A stretch of 64,000 bases of DNA, from assembly GCF_000611645.1 (NCBI RefSeq), contig NW_014013623.1:36111-100110 (forward strand), in the 5' to 3' direction. Positions 45,401-59,800 of this stretch are shown piece by piece. The stretch comes from Monoraphidium neglectum (taxonomy: Eukaryota; Chlorophyta; Chlorophyceae; Sphaeropleales; Selenastraceae). Position 1 is the first letter of the stretch, and each line of letters opens with the position of its first letter. The translations under genes and the position numbers were made by a program. The notes under the pieces are model-generated. The model had not been told where the DNA came from. It ran no database searches and saw only the letters and a list, made by a program, of their open reading frames with translations.

Positions 45401-48400
45401 TGGCGCCCACGCCTGCGGCAACGTCACAGTTGAGCCCTCCAGCGGCAACGACACGTCACTCCTGCGACTCCGCTGCACGCTGGATGCCTCCAAAGTGGCG
45501 GCCGGGCGGCGGGCGCTGCTGGTAGAGGTCGACGGCAAGGGGGCCGCCGCCTCGGCCGTCGCGTTGGCCTCCGTAACTAACAATTCAGCGTCCAGCGGCA
45601 ACCCTTCAAACGCATCCGAGATTGATTGGCAGGACGGGATTCACCTCCAGTTCTCTACCCTTGCGTTTTCAACTCTGGACCTTCCTAACAGCACATGGAA
45701 CGCCTCAGCGTCCGATAACAATCTGCGGGCGTTGGACGCCTCTGGCTACACGCTTTTCAGGATCAGGGGTGGCGGTTTCGACCAGACTGACTGCGGGGCC
45801 AACAATGTCAGCATAGGCGGCGTCCCGGTCGGTGTCGTGGACTGCGCTGGTGACGAGCTCCTGGTGATATACCCCCGCGACACGTCAGGAGGGCCGGCAA
45901 GAAACGCCTCTGTGGACATCCAGGTGGGCACTTATGGGTTTGGATGCATGAGGCGCATTGCCATGCATACACGGTGATTGTCGCTGCAATGCTGCCTTCT
46001 GGTCACCTGCGATGCACAACCCTGACTTTTTGACCCCGCCAATTCCACCCCAACACTGCAACACACGTGTCCCTCGCCTGGACAGGTGATGGCACCCGGC
46101 GGCTCGTCTGAGGCGCTGCCAGCCAACGCCAGTGCTGAGGAGCGGTCGGTTGCGGTGTGCACGGCCGGCCCAGCGATTGACCAACTGCTCGTGCCCTCGC
46201 CGCCCACGCTACCCCTGGCAGGTGAAAGCAGATCACAATAGCTCTCCAAGCATGGCTTGCAGCCGACGGCGGTCTTCATGCAGTGGCTGCAACCCTGCTG
46301 CCCTGGAAGTCTCATGAAGCAAGGAGAGTGACCCGTCCCTTGCACTCACCTGACCACGCGCTGTCGTTTGACGACCCGCACCCTTTCGCAGGCGGAACCC
46401 TGCGCTTCACTGTGCGCGGCCTGAATGCATCAGCAGACGCTGCGGCCTGGGAGGTCTCCCTCCTACCCGCATTTCCTGTCGGCAACATCACCGGCGACCT
46501 GAAAGCTGCACGCATCGCGCTGGCTGCGTCCGTGGCGTGTGGCAACCCAGTGCCTGGCAGCGCCAACGGCGGAGATTTTGTGGAGTGCACCATTGTGCCA
46601 GGCCAGCTGGCGGCGGGCGACTATCTGTTGGCGCTGACAGCAGGCAACGCGACATTTGTGCTGCCCAGCCCGGGAATAGCGGTCCGGCCCAGCAGCGGGA
46701 GCGCACAGCAGCTGCAAGTCCTTGGGGTGACGCCAAGCTGCGGCAACATTGCGGGTGGCACGTGGCTAAACATCACAGGTGCGTGCATCTGAAGAGCGAC
46801 AATTAAGCTCACCAGCTTACATTGTGATTTGTACTTGCAGCCAAACTTCCCTGCGCTGACGTGCCCTGCACATGGCTTTGAACGGTGTTGCGCACAAGTA
46901 GCACGCGTTTGCTTGAATAGCAACTTCCGTTGCCCCCTGGTCCGGCTCCTGATCTTCCCTCGTCTACCAAACCCTGCCTGCTGAGACCTGAACTTATCCT
47001 GGCAACCCGATCCCGCAGGCTCTGGTTTGGCGCCTGCGCCATCCGCCTTTGGCGACAACCTCACGGTTGTCGCCTTCGTCCCTGTCAACCCAAGCTCTAC
47101 CTTCCCCCTCGGCCTCGTCCCCTGCGACGTGTCCGAGGTTGCGGCCGACGGGTCAAGCCTGGCGTGTGTCACGAGGCCGCACCTGTCGGCCAACGCGACC
47201 GCGGAGGACCCCTGGGCGAGGGCGCTGGTCCCCCAGGCCACACCTTCCGGGTGAGCGTCGCGGCATGCAGGGCTGTGCCAGCGCCTGCCAGGCAGCGCTC
47301 GGTCCAACTTGTCCCAGCTGCTGTCTCGTGAATGGAGGAGCCATAGGGTAGAGCAGTCCTGGAGGTCATGCATGGTGGGCGGGGCTCTCAAGTGTCTTGC
47401 CCAACCCCACACTGATGCGCAACTTGCCAGCTGGACTTCCACCGCACACCTCGTTATCTGCCAAAGCATTTTTTCCACGGCTTGGCCAACTCCCAACCCA
47501 AACCACTCACACAACTACGCACTCACGAATCCCCCCCCCCCAGATCGGTGACCCTAGCCTTATGCAACAGCCCGCCAGCCTCCGACTCTGACAGTTTCAA
47601 CTGCTGGACTGACACCCGCAACCCAAGGGCAATCGGCTGCCCCGCAAACCCTTCCAATTCCGCTGTCAACGCCACGGCGCCGCCGCCATGCTCATTCTCC
47701 TATCAGTGGGCTTCCACCCCGACCCTTACCGCTCTCAGTCCTTTGTTTGGCCCTACAGGCAACAACTCCGCAGGGCAGCTGACCGTTTTGGGAGCCAGGC
47801 TGGCTGCCATTGCCAGCATCTCTTTGGACGGCGGCGTCAGCGGTGGAGCTTGGCTCTGCAACGTGACCGGCTCTGATTACGGCTACGTCAACTGCTCGCT
47901 GCCTGCCGGCCTGCCGGCCGGCGTCTACACTGTCAGGGCAGCGCAGGCCGACGGCGCCCCGGCAGTCACCCTGGGTGCAGTGGGAGCTGACATTGTGTAC
48001 ACTGCCGCGCCACGAGTGGGGGCGCTGCTCGGCAACGTCGGCAGCATCGTGGGCGGTGCTGAGCTCATCATCCGTGCGCCGCCCGGCGCTGATGGAGGCT
48101 TCAACACCACGCATGCCGCCGCTAACGATGTCTTCGTCGGCGGGCAGCGATGCGACGTCGTTTCAGGGTCTGTGACGGACGGCGAGCTCGCGTGCAGGGC
48201 TACTGGGGTGGCGGGGCTGGTGAGGGCGGAGTACTGGCGGCTGGACATGCAGACGAGCATACTGCCAGACCTGAGGAGCTACCGGCCTCCAGGTGGGCGT
48301 CCAGGCTGCGCCTCCAAGAGCACGTGTCAGGGAGGGCGCAGGGAACCATCCTGTAAAGTGGGGGCAGCCGAGGCTGCGTGAGGTGTGCCATCACCAGGGC

Positions 48401-51181
48401 AACATAGGTATCAACCGAGCGTATGCCTCAAGCTTTGATTGCATCGCTCGCGTGTTGGCTTCCACGCCTGACGCAAACCCCTCGTGCCGCTCCGCATCTT
48501 TGACAGACGCGTCGGTCATCCAAACAGTGGTGGGCCGCTCCTGGAGCGCCCTGCCGCCCCCCGGGCTGTCCCAATCAGCGTACTGGGCGGCGCGCTTCTC
48601 CTTTGCGTTCCTGGCGCAGGCGGCAGCCAACTTTACGTTCCAGTTGAATGCTGATGACGCGGCGGCGCTATACCTGGACGGCCAGATGGTTGGCAGCACG
48701 TGGGCCGGGCCCTGGCCGCTGAGAATGTGAGTGCGAGAGATGACCTGATGCTGGCAGTGTGCGTGATCCGCTTGCTTGGCCTCAGGGTGGGTGTTGCAGG
48801 GTTTGCAGCCGGCTGCTGCGGCTGTAGCCGCGTGGCTGTCTGATGGGTGCACGCTGACTGGACCCTTGCAGTCCCGACGCCAGCACGGATGCAGGACTCC
48901 CCTCCAATTGACACAGCCAGGCAGACGTCTGGGTTGCTTCCAGTCACACGCACTCAAGCATTGCCTTGGCCCCCCGACCCCGAATCCATTTCTATCATTG
49001 CTGCGCGCAGCGAGCTGGGGGCCGGCTACCATGACGCCGAGGTGCAGTTCTTTCAGGGCACCGGATGGGCCGGCGCCTCCCTCTCCTGGGACGCCGGGAC
49101 GCCTGGAGCGGTGAGCAGCCAGAAATAGAGCCTGCGAAGGGGCCAAGGCCAATCGCTCACATGGTGATGTTTCAACGACAGTGACGATTTGAATGCACAG
49201 GAGCAGACAGGGTGCCCTACAACACCCGAGTCAAGTCATGAGAGCAGCCAGTATTGGTAGCCAGCGTATTGCACGTCATCACCGCGCCTCGTCGCTTATT
49301 ATAGTGCAGGCCTGCGCGCGCCAACTCGTGACCGCACGTCCGCAACGCACGTGCTTGCCCGCACAGTCACTTGCAGCCATTCCTCCCTCAGCCCTTCTGC
49401 TGGTGCGCCCTGGTGTGCCTGTCCCAGTCCTCGTCGCGGTCAACGGCATCCCGGCTGCCATGAGCTGCACGGCGGCCACAATAAACGTCAGCACCGTCCC
49501 CCCTTCAACACCCCTGGACCCGTCTGAGCCAACCAACTTCACCAACCCGGCGGGTGGGCAGGGCATGGTCAGGGGGGTGAGAGGGGGCTGTGTGATGCTT
49601 TAATGCATGCCAGCCAGCTGCGTGCTGCTGCTGACACAGCTCACAAGGCTGCTTTGCACAGTATGGATATCTCCCAACCCAAATAATTGGGACCTCAACC
49701 TCACCTTCAGCCACCCCCTCCAGACTCACTCCACCTCACCCCTTGCTGTCATGCATCCCAGGAGCCTGCATGTTCTACTATGCAAGTGCCCTCACGCCAG
49801 TCTTGACGTCCGTTGCGGCGCCGTCCCACCCTCACGGCCTCGCCTCCATCGACGGGCCCGGTACCCTCGTGCTCAACGGCACAGGCATCGGCTATAACGC
49901 CTCGGACTACTCAATAACCTTGGACGGCGCTCCTTGCCTCATAAACACTCTCAACGTGGACGAATTCGGCCAGGGCAATATCACCTGCGACCTTCCAATG
50001 CTCTATGCTGGCACCAAGCGCCTGCGAGTGAACATCGCCGGCCGCGGGGACGCAGCCATGCCGGCGTCGCTGGCCGTGCTGCTGGCGTCCCCGTCAGCGC
50101 TGCGCGCGCCCCCGCTGCCGTCAGAGCTGCTCGTCGGCTACACCCTGCGCATGAGCGCAGCGCAGCCATCAAAGGGGAGCTTCTGGGGCGGGTCGACAGT
50201 CAACATCACCGGCTGGGGCCTCGCCGCGACAAGCGCGGGCGGCGCGCCCGCAGCACCCGGGGGCGCGTTCACGCGTGCCTCCGTCGGCGGTCCAACCCCT
50301 GCCGGGTCGCCGATGGCAGCGGCCCTCGTGGCCGCGAGCGGCGCCGGGTGGGCAGCAGTGAGCATTGGGCGGGTCGCGACCTTGGCAATGACGCCGTCCA
50401 CGTTTGTGCTGACCCTCAGCCTGCAAGTGGTCGACTCGACATGGGGGGACATCCTCGGCTCTGCGACCATAGTGCACACCCTCGATAAAGCAAATTCGCC
50501 AGCTGTCGGTGCTGTCAATGTGACTGCCGGCGGCGGCAGCGGCGGCTCCGACCGGGTGACGCTGACGTGGAACGTGGCACTGGGCACAAACAGCACAGAG
50601 GCGGCCGACGCGGGCGGCGCGGTCTGGGCGGCGCCCGGCGGCAACGGCAGCGCGAGCGCGGCAGCCGTCGCATTCCAGGCGCGCGCTGGGGCAGTGGCTG
50701 GGCCTCTTGTCCAGTGTGCAGGGCCCGTCGCAGTGGAGGGCTTCCTCAATGGGACTGATTATGAGGAGAATCTGGAGTGCGACCTGCCTGCTGGGCTCCC
50801 AGCTGCAAACTACACGGCATGGGGTGAGCTTTGTTTTAGAGACGTCTTTGATTTGCTGTAACAATGCGTAATTGCAAGCCAGAGCCTTGCCCTTGCTTCA
50901 GACAGCTGCTAGGTATTTGTCCACCAGAGTCAGGATGCACAGCGTTGGAGTGATACCTCACAACCATTGCTCGGCTGCGGTTTACAGTGTGCGTCCCCTG
51001 GCTTGGGTGTGGATGGCGCTCAGAGGCGGTGGTCGTTCCTCTGAATGTCACCGGGTTGTCGCCCTCGGAAGGCAGCAGCGCCGGAGGGGCCATTGTTACA
51101 ATCCAAGGCTCAGGTGTGTGTATACACACGCGCGCTTGCGCGTGCACACACACACGCGCACACACACACGCGCACACGCAC

Positions 51182-51224
<43 letters not shown>

Positions 51225-53628
51225 TACATGCACACACAAACACACGGGCCCTCCCCACAATGCCGACTGTTCTGCAACAAACCTGCAGCACCTTTTCTGA
51301 CTGCTTGATGTGTGGTTGATATTCCATTTGGGCAGGTGACCAAGTGGGGCAAGACAGTCTGGAAAAAGATATTGGATGGGTCAGAAATGCCTGCCAGGCT
51401 GTGGCCATCCTCCTCGCTGTTCACAATCTTCTCCATTCCTGCCCAGGCTTCAGCAGCATGGTCGGGGACTTGTCTGTACGGTTTGACAACAGCTCCTGCG
51501 CAGTGACTGCGGCCTCAAACACGAGCATCACCTGCACCGCGGGTCCCGGGGCTTTTGGCGCGGCGGCTCTGTACATGACGCCTGCTGAGGTGAGCTGGCT
51601 GGCTGGCCTATTGACTGCTGATTTTCCAGAGTCCTAGAGGAAGCCGTGTCGAAAGAGCCCTTCGTTGCGGCAGACATGCTTGTGCCATGAAGCAATGGCC
51701 TGATGCATGCTAGCAACTGCCGCGCACCAAGGAGCCTGCCTGCCTTGATATGAATTACGCCCCAACTCAACACAACACAGGGCGCTGCGGAGCAGTATCT
51801 GGCGCCGCTTAACTTCACATATGACCCCTCGCTCACGCCGCGCGTCTACTCTGTGACCCCAACAAGCGGGCCCGCCGGCGGCGGCACACGCATGACCCTC
51901 ACCGGCGCGTTCCCTGCGCCGCCCCCGGGCGGCGTGACCGTCTGGCTCGGCGCGGGCGCTGCGGCGGCGCCGTGCGGCAATGTGACGCTTGTCAACGCGT
52001 CTCAGATAGAGTGTGTGACCGGCGACGCGGGCTGGCCAAGGCCGTCGGCGGCGGTGGCGCGGGTCAGGGTGGTGTATGATGGTTGGGGAGAGGCGCTGCA
52101 CGAGCCCGCCGCGAACGGCTCGACGGAGGTGAGGCGGCTGCAGCTGGGTGAGCACCTGTTGCTTCTTGGCTGTGGTTGCATGCCGCACGCCCGACAAGCT
52201 CTCAGTATGGGTTGAGTTTGTGCTGTCGTGTACTGTGGAGGCTCAGGACGATATGGGGAAAACCCCTTTATCCCCTATCCCCAGGTGTCCTTCAATTGGT
52301 TTGAGCTGTGGTCCAGCCCCGCCACCTGGCGTGGCCGCGACCCCCCTGCGGCCAGCAACCACGTGACCATCCCCGCGGGTGAGGGCGGCTCAACCAGGAA
52401 TGGGGGCGGCCTTGCACCCCGCATGGCGCTTTGTCAAGGACGATGCCTCCTTAACAGACAACAGCATGCCGTTGCTGCCGGAGGCTGCAGCCATGTCTTC
52501 ACAGGGTATCTTGGGGGCTGCTGCCAGTGCACCAGCTGCGTGGCTGTCCTAAAAATGTGATAAGCGCTATCGACTGACCAGTGCGGCCTGGGCGGCTCCT
52601 CTTGCGCGCGGGGGCTGTCAGGCCGCCGCGTGGTGCTCGACGTGTCCACTCCCGTGCTGGGGTCACTGGTGCTGGAGGGGGCGCTTGAGTTTGATGGCTC
52701 AGCAGCTGGGGAGCTGAACCTGCAGGTGAGGCTCTGTGGTGTGGGTGTTCTCATGAGCGGGGCATGTGCCCATCGATGATCGAGATGCGTGGCAGCCCCT
52801 GAGTGGCCGGTGCGCATTCTATCAATGTGAGCAGGTCTCCACTCATGCATGGGCGTCTGCTTGCGTTGTGGCGCCCACTGATCAGCCTTCAATGTCCATA
52901 ACACACCCAAACAGGCCCACTCGATCCTGATCGATGGCGGTAGCCTCACGGCCGGCTCAGCTGATGCGGCGCATGCCGGCACGGCGGTCATTACGCTGCA
53001 CGGCCGCCGCGACTCGTCAGAGTTGCCCCTCTTTGGCACAAAAGTGAGGGTTGTGCAGAACGCATTGGCGAATCAAAGCGAGTGCATGCGGCCTGCGCTG
53101 AGCCGTGCGCTGGCGCCACCTGATGGGAGACAGGAGCTCAGCTCCCAGCGTAGGTTGTGACAAAGTGCAAGCGCAGAGTGAAGAACGTGGACACGCGCGA
53201 CGTGTCAACGGGTGATGCATGTGCTGCACTGGTAAATCACACATTGTGCTGCACACCTGCCGGGCTTGCCGTGGACGTCCACGGCCACACCTGCAAACTC
53301 AAGCAGCCAGGCCACCATCCGCCGCGCCGCCGCCCCCAGGTCATTGCGGTGCGTGACGGGACCCTCTTCTTGCGGGGCCGACCCAAGACGCCGGCCTGGG
53401 CGCACCTCAACGCCACGGCATTTGAGGGTGCTGCTGAGATTGTCGTGGAGGGAGCTGTCAATTGGGAAGTTGGTAAGGCCCGGTGATTGGCGGGCAGCTT
53501 GGCGTGTATTCGAAATACGCCTGGCATGCCGTGACCCATCCTGTCCTGCGGTGAAGGGCAGCAACCTCACTGCTCGGCTGTGAAAGAGCTCTGATGCAAG
53601 ATGCATGTTTGGAACTTTGACCCTTCTT

Positions 53629-53708
<80 letters not shown>

Positions 53709-53790
53709 GCCGCTGCTGCTGCTGCTGCCGCTGCTGCTGCCGCTGCTGCTGCTGCCGTCGCTGCTGGTGCCGCCGCTGCTGCTGCTGGTG

Positions 53791-53835
<45 letters not shown>

Positions 53836-56800
53836 CCGTCGTGACATCGCCGCGTCACCCTATTCACCAAACCTGCCCATGCATCAGGCGACCGCATCGT
53901 CATCGCACCCAGCGGCTTTGAGCCTGAAGAGTTTGATGACGTCATCATCGCAAACACCACCCAGGAGGGCAGTGGCAAGTGCGCTACGTCCAAAGAGAGC
54001 GGCGTGGGCCGGGCTCACGATCTGATGTTGCTTCAAATTCGAGATTCTGAACGTATTAGTTGACGTGCAACCTGGTTAAGCATAGCGCCTGCTGGTGGAT
54101 TGCTGATGGACGAGCCCCAGGCAGCATCTAACCTGCAGCAACCAGAACTCTGCTCACTACCCCTGCCCCCCGCACCACCGGTGACGCAGCTTCACGGCCA
54201 CCCGCCTGGGGCTGTCGGCCCCGCTGCAGTTCACGCACCTGGGGGAGCGGGTCACGTTCCCAGGTGACCCCCTTGGCCGCGTGCTGGAGATGCGCGCTGA
54301 GGTGGCGGTGCTGAACCGCAGCGTCAGGATCACCGGTGACCCCAGCAGCGCAGACACTCTGTTTGGCGCCCAGGTGCGAGGGAGGGGGTGCGGGTGCCTA
54401 GAGGTGGAGCGCCGCGGCCCATGTAATGCTTGGAGGCAAGAGGGTGGGGCGGACTCCGGTTCTTTGGAGGGATCCTGCCTCGTTGATGAGTCCGGGTTGC
54501 GCACCCTGCCAGGGGAATGATTTGGGATTCGACAGGCTTGTGATTGCACAACGGGAAGCAGCATGCGAGGAGAGCCACTCCTGTGGTGCCCCGTCCGCGC
54601 GAATCTCGCAACAACACAGCATCTTTTCAAAGCCTTCCGTCACGCTCCAATGCCGCGGCTCCCCTGCTGGCCCACCGTCCCGCCGCCCTCCTCCCTGCCC
54701 CGCCCCTCCCCGCTTCCAGGTGATGGTCAGCAGCCCGGCGGGGGCGGCCAGCCGGGGGGTCGCCCAGCTGGAGCAGGTGGAGCTGGCAATGGCGGGGCAG
54801 GCCTCAAGGTGCACGCGGCAGTGTGTGCGCTGTGCCGGAATGGGGTCAGCTGGACAAGGCTCCTTTGCGCTGCTTGATAACGGCTATAGCTTCAATACCT
54901 CCGTTGCCCTGCGCTCTGCGTCTGCCAGTGTGCTCACGTATGGCCGGCTGGCCGCCCTCCACCTGGTCACTCCCACCTCGAACCTCCTCCCACAGGCCGG
55001 GCAGACGTGAGTGCGCTGCCCTTCAGGCCTGAGAACACTATGCAACATCTAAACCATTTGCCAAGAGACTTCGCAGCGCACGTTACCGCCCGGACTCCAG
55101 TAGCGCGATTTCCCCGCTGCCTGCTGCCTTGCTGCAGTGCAACGTGTGCCCTCGTCACTCCGGCCCGCCCCTCTGCTTTTGCACATCGATCGCTGCGCAG
55201 ACCCCATGCGGTTCCACATGCATGGCGACGTCGCGCTCAGCTCCTATATGAAGGGCTGCGCGGTCCACACCACCTACTCAAGAGCCGCCACGATCCACGC
55301 CACTAACAGGCAAGGCCTGCTGTCGCCAGCCGCTGCCAGTCTGCTCTGCTTTTCACCTGTCCTGACCTCCTGAATTTGCTTCGCATCAAAGGCGTGCTGT
55401 CCTCAACAGCAGCAGTCTGTCGCTGTCTCCGTGGCCACCCGGGAGGTGATGGGAACGCACGGTCCATCGGGCATACATTCGCCCAGCTTGCAGCACAGGC
55501 TGCACGAGCCCAGCCTGCTCGGACATGTTCAGCGCTGAGCTTGCTCATTGTTGGCTGCACAAAGACAGAGCAGCACCATGTGTGTCGCACGTGTTCATCT
55601 CCCGGCACAATGCTCAGGGTGCTGCTGTCTGGCAACGTGGTTTTCGACAGCCTGGGCCACGCGTTTGCGTTTCAGGACGGCTCCGAGACAGGCAGCATTC
55701 TTCAAGGGAACCTCGCAGTTACCACCAGGTTGGCGGGAATGACGGGCCCTGCCCCGCTCTAGGCGCACCAAACAAGGGGGGGGATGCAAGTTCTGATGTC
55801 GAGGGAGGGGTGCAGAGGGCGTTCTGCGCCGTCACGCACCTGTTCGTTTTCTTGGCAAATTGCAGCTGCCGGCTGTCCTTTGAGTGGACAACCGACGCTG
55901 CTGTGCGCCCGCCTTTTCTGTGCAGGCGGACTCACTATGCCCTGAACGCAGACCTCGAGCCGGCGGCCTTCTGGATCACAAATCCAGGCAACACGCTGAC
56001 GGACAACTCTGCAGCAGGCGCGCAGGGAGCGGCGGTTCAGGTTTGAGTAATTACAGCTGGGGGCCACAGCTGGGAGGCCAAAAAAACCTTGTGCAGCACG
56101 TAATTGCTTCTGACCTTCGGGGACTGCACACTCTTATGCTGCCCCGCAGCCCCTCCCCACCGCCTTGCCAACCCAACTTGGCTGCTGCAGCCCCCGACCA
56201 ACGCCCTTCTCCATCACTGGCCCCCCCAACAGGCTCCGACGGCTATGGCTTCTGGTACCGGCTGCTGGACTACCCAGAGGGCCCCTCCTACACGGGATCC
56301 ATCCGCCCCCGGTTCACGGCCCTGGCCAGCGCGGCATTCGACTCCAACACCGCCCACTCCGCCGCGTACTTTGGGATGCGGATCCACCCAGACTTCTTCC
56401 CACCGGTGGGCAACGCGCGCGCTCTGGCGTGGAGGATGACCACGACCATCAATGCACGCGTGTGAGAGAGCGGCCGCATGCGCATGCACTTCGTCGCGCG
56501 GGACAGAGAGGTGGTGCAGCATTTGAGCTGCATAAGTCTGTGCGCAGGAGCTCGTCATGGGCGGATCGTCATCATAACGACCCGGAGTCTGCACCCTCCC
56601 CACCCACATGCGCCCTACACATTGATCAATCCAATGGCCAGGTCCCTGCAGAGTTCACCAGGTTGCTGTCCTACAAGAACGGGGTCAAGTGCGTCACAGC
56701 GACGCAGGTCGGCCTGTGAGGAAGGACCTTGCGTGCAGGGGGTTGGGGATGGGGGGTCGCCCCACAGGCGCCGTTGAAGGGCCGGCTTCTCGTGAGTGAG

Positions 56801-59800
56801 ACAAAACAAGATTGAAGCCATGCTTTGGGTGCGAGAGTTGAACCTTGCCGTGTCCTCACAAGTCGGGCCGCTCCTGCTGACTGCCTCTGGGGTCCGGGCT
56901 TGATGTTCAAAGTCTGTGCCGGCTGCGCCCCTCCCCCCCCTCGCCACCCGCAGGTGGGGCTGGTGGTGTTCACAGACCTGACAGTCGCGGACTGCGGCGG
57001 CGGCGCGCAACAGCACGTCATCTACACGGCGGACTACGGCGCCGGCGCCGAGATGGCCTTCGTGGTCGACGGCCGCCCGCGCGGCGCGGGGACGCCGGCG
57101 ACCGCCATGGCAGGTGGGCTTTGCGCTTGTACCTGCAGGTTTGGGGCGGACGGCGTCCGAGTGTTAGTCAGTGGCTTCTGACTGCCAATGGTCCGCTGGG
57201 AAGCAATGTATTCGTGTTTGCAACATGCCGGTCTGTAGTCTGGTGAAGGGACGCAGGTGCAGGTGTACCTGGCGTATATATCGGTCTCACACTGTCAGTT
57301 CGATGTTGATATGACTTGCAGGCGTACGCAACGCCCTGGTGGTGGCGCGCACAACAGAGGGCGGCGTCGGCAGCGCGGGCGCGTGGCCGGGCGCCCGCGG
57401 CGTGCGCGGGGTGGTGACGCAGAGCGCCCCGCTGTGGAGCGACAGTCACTCAGCCCTGATGAGTGTGGTGAGATGGCGCCGCTCGGGGCGGGAGGGGGCG
57501 TCTACGCCTACCCAACATGAGCTCTTGTTTGTGCTCATACAGCGGGGTGCTACCTGCCGCGTCGTTGACTGGCACGCACAAAGACCCCATTGTGGAAGTG
57601 CGATTGCCACGATTGGTATGGTTGGATCCTTGGACGCGGCCGGCTGATGTCAAGCCCTCACGAAACCCCTCGGCTGGTGGAGCCCAGGCCACATATACCT
57701 GGCAGCAACCCTCCAGCGCGCATCCACACCTCCAACCCCGCACCTGGCCGGCCCAGAAGCGCGCCGCCTCAGGCTGATGCACCAACCTCACCTAACCTGT
57801 CATCGACCCCTCACAGATCAATGTCACGTTTGTCGGCTGGACGCAACAGAATGGGAGTGGGCCGCAATTTGTGGCGCTGGAGCCCTGCGGCAAGTGCGGC
57901 ACCTACCAGGTTGGCTGCTTCGGCTCTTATTGCTTCAGACCGCGCCTTTGAAGCCAGGAAAGGCGTTGATGGAATCAAAAAGCAAGCAGCCTGCAATGTC
58001 AAGCCTGGTAATGCCAACCTCCTGGTGCCCATAGCGCAAGCGACGGGTCCGCCCCAGCAATCCACGCTCTGCGCCGCCGCTCAATCCCCCCGCTCCACCA
58101 ACGTTGGTACACAACTGTATGCTGCAGGGGGGCGCCACAACGATGGTGTCTGGCATGACGTTCCTACCAGCTGGCCTTGGGCCACCGAGCGTTGTGGCCT
58201 GGAGTTGGGGCCACCAGGTGTAGCTGGCATGTGTGGCAGGGGCCAGCTTGCCTGGGAATGTACAGCATTGCCCCTGCTTTGCTGCGCTGTTTTGGCCCAC
58301 TCTACCTGTCTTCCCGCATCGTTCAGAGCAGCTCGCGAACCCCGGCTCGTGTGCGTGTACAGCGGCGTGCCAGCCCAGCGAAACTCCTGATGCACTGCCG
58401 CCCTCCCCAGCTCAGCCAGCACCGCGTAGTGTCCTCCAGAGAATGCCCACCCACCAAGTGCCGCGCCCCCTGTGCTCCCATCAGGGCATCTACCTGGATG
58501 CGGACGGCTCCCTCCTCAACAATGATACGCTGCCGAACGGCACCGCGCTCCCCAACGCGTCGTACCACAACTGGACGCTGCCCGCAGCCGGCGCCACCTT
58601 CCACTCCGACGTCGGCAACCGGATGTTTGATGACCGGGACTGTATCTACCTGCCAACGGTCAGGAAGTTCTTTTCTGTGCTCCACAGTCTGTCAATCTAG
58701 TCAATAGTGCATGCTTGCACAAATGAATACTTACAAAGGCCGCCATCCCATCATCATGAACCCTTCTGGTGCATGCAGCGGGAATGCTGAATGTGCGCTA
58801 TTGCCCCGGGGCTCACGTTCACGGCGTGCAGGGTCAGGGTGTCGTGTGCGCGCCGCACCTGACATTCCGCCGCATGATGGTCAACAACCACCAGCCTGCG
58901 GCGCTCTGGTACAAGTGAGGCCTGGGTGGCTGTTGGAGGTGCATGCATGTCGTGCTTGAATGGACTGCATCAATTGCGATCTGCGAGACCTCGGCTGCCG
59001 CTCACCCACGCACCGTTGTGGCACACCGAATTAGGGCCGGCATGCCCGTGGCCTGCGCATGCCGGCTCCGGGGCTGACTGTTTGTGCTGGCCGGCGTGTT
59101 TGCGTGATGATCACCCCCACTGGCCCACCATCACACGTTTGTTGACTCCACCCTCATCCCTTCCTAACTCCAAAGGGACCTGGTTGTCACCATCAACGGC
59201 ACCAACCGCAGCTTTGCAGTGCCGTTCAGCGCCGGCAACGCAAATGGCTACATGTTCACGCTCGCAACACCAGGGTGATGGCGGCGATGATTTTGGGCCC
59301 GTAAATTATGCATACACGCACGCATGCACCAACGCTGGCCCATGATCGCTTGCAAAGTCCACAGGCACACGCCTGCATGTGCTGACTGCGTGCTCGCCAC
59401 TGGCGTATTGCCTGCGCTGACGCGGCTGTTTCTGTCGCTCCCCCTGTTTCAATCGTCTCCCCCAAGGCGGTACTGGCTGCGATGGGACGCGCCGTTTGAC
59501 ACGCCGGTGACCAGCTTGAGGCTGCTGAGGCCTGATGTCCTGGAGGCGGCCCTGGGGTGGCTGATGATGCTGGTCAAGTGGCCGCGGGTGGGGTCGCAAT
59601 CATTTTTGTTCGGGCACGGGGCCGCTTGATGCAGGCGCAGTCGTGTGTGTAGGCAGCTGTGCCTGGGTGTTTGCTTGCTCGTTTGGACAGAAACTTGGGC
59701 AGCCGGACGGCTCATGCCTCTGCGGCTTGAAACCCCGGGTCACACACCTGGCTATGATAATAATCACCAAGCAGCCAACGTCCCAACCAATTCACGGCGG

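Noticed and set aside
53567..53921. Open frames of poly-Ala, poly-Leu or poly-Gln on both strands
   Set aside because: They are reading frames of the CTG repeat. Exons on each side join in phase across it, so it is an intron.
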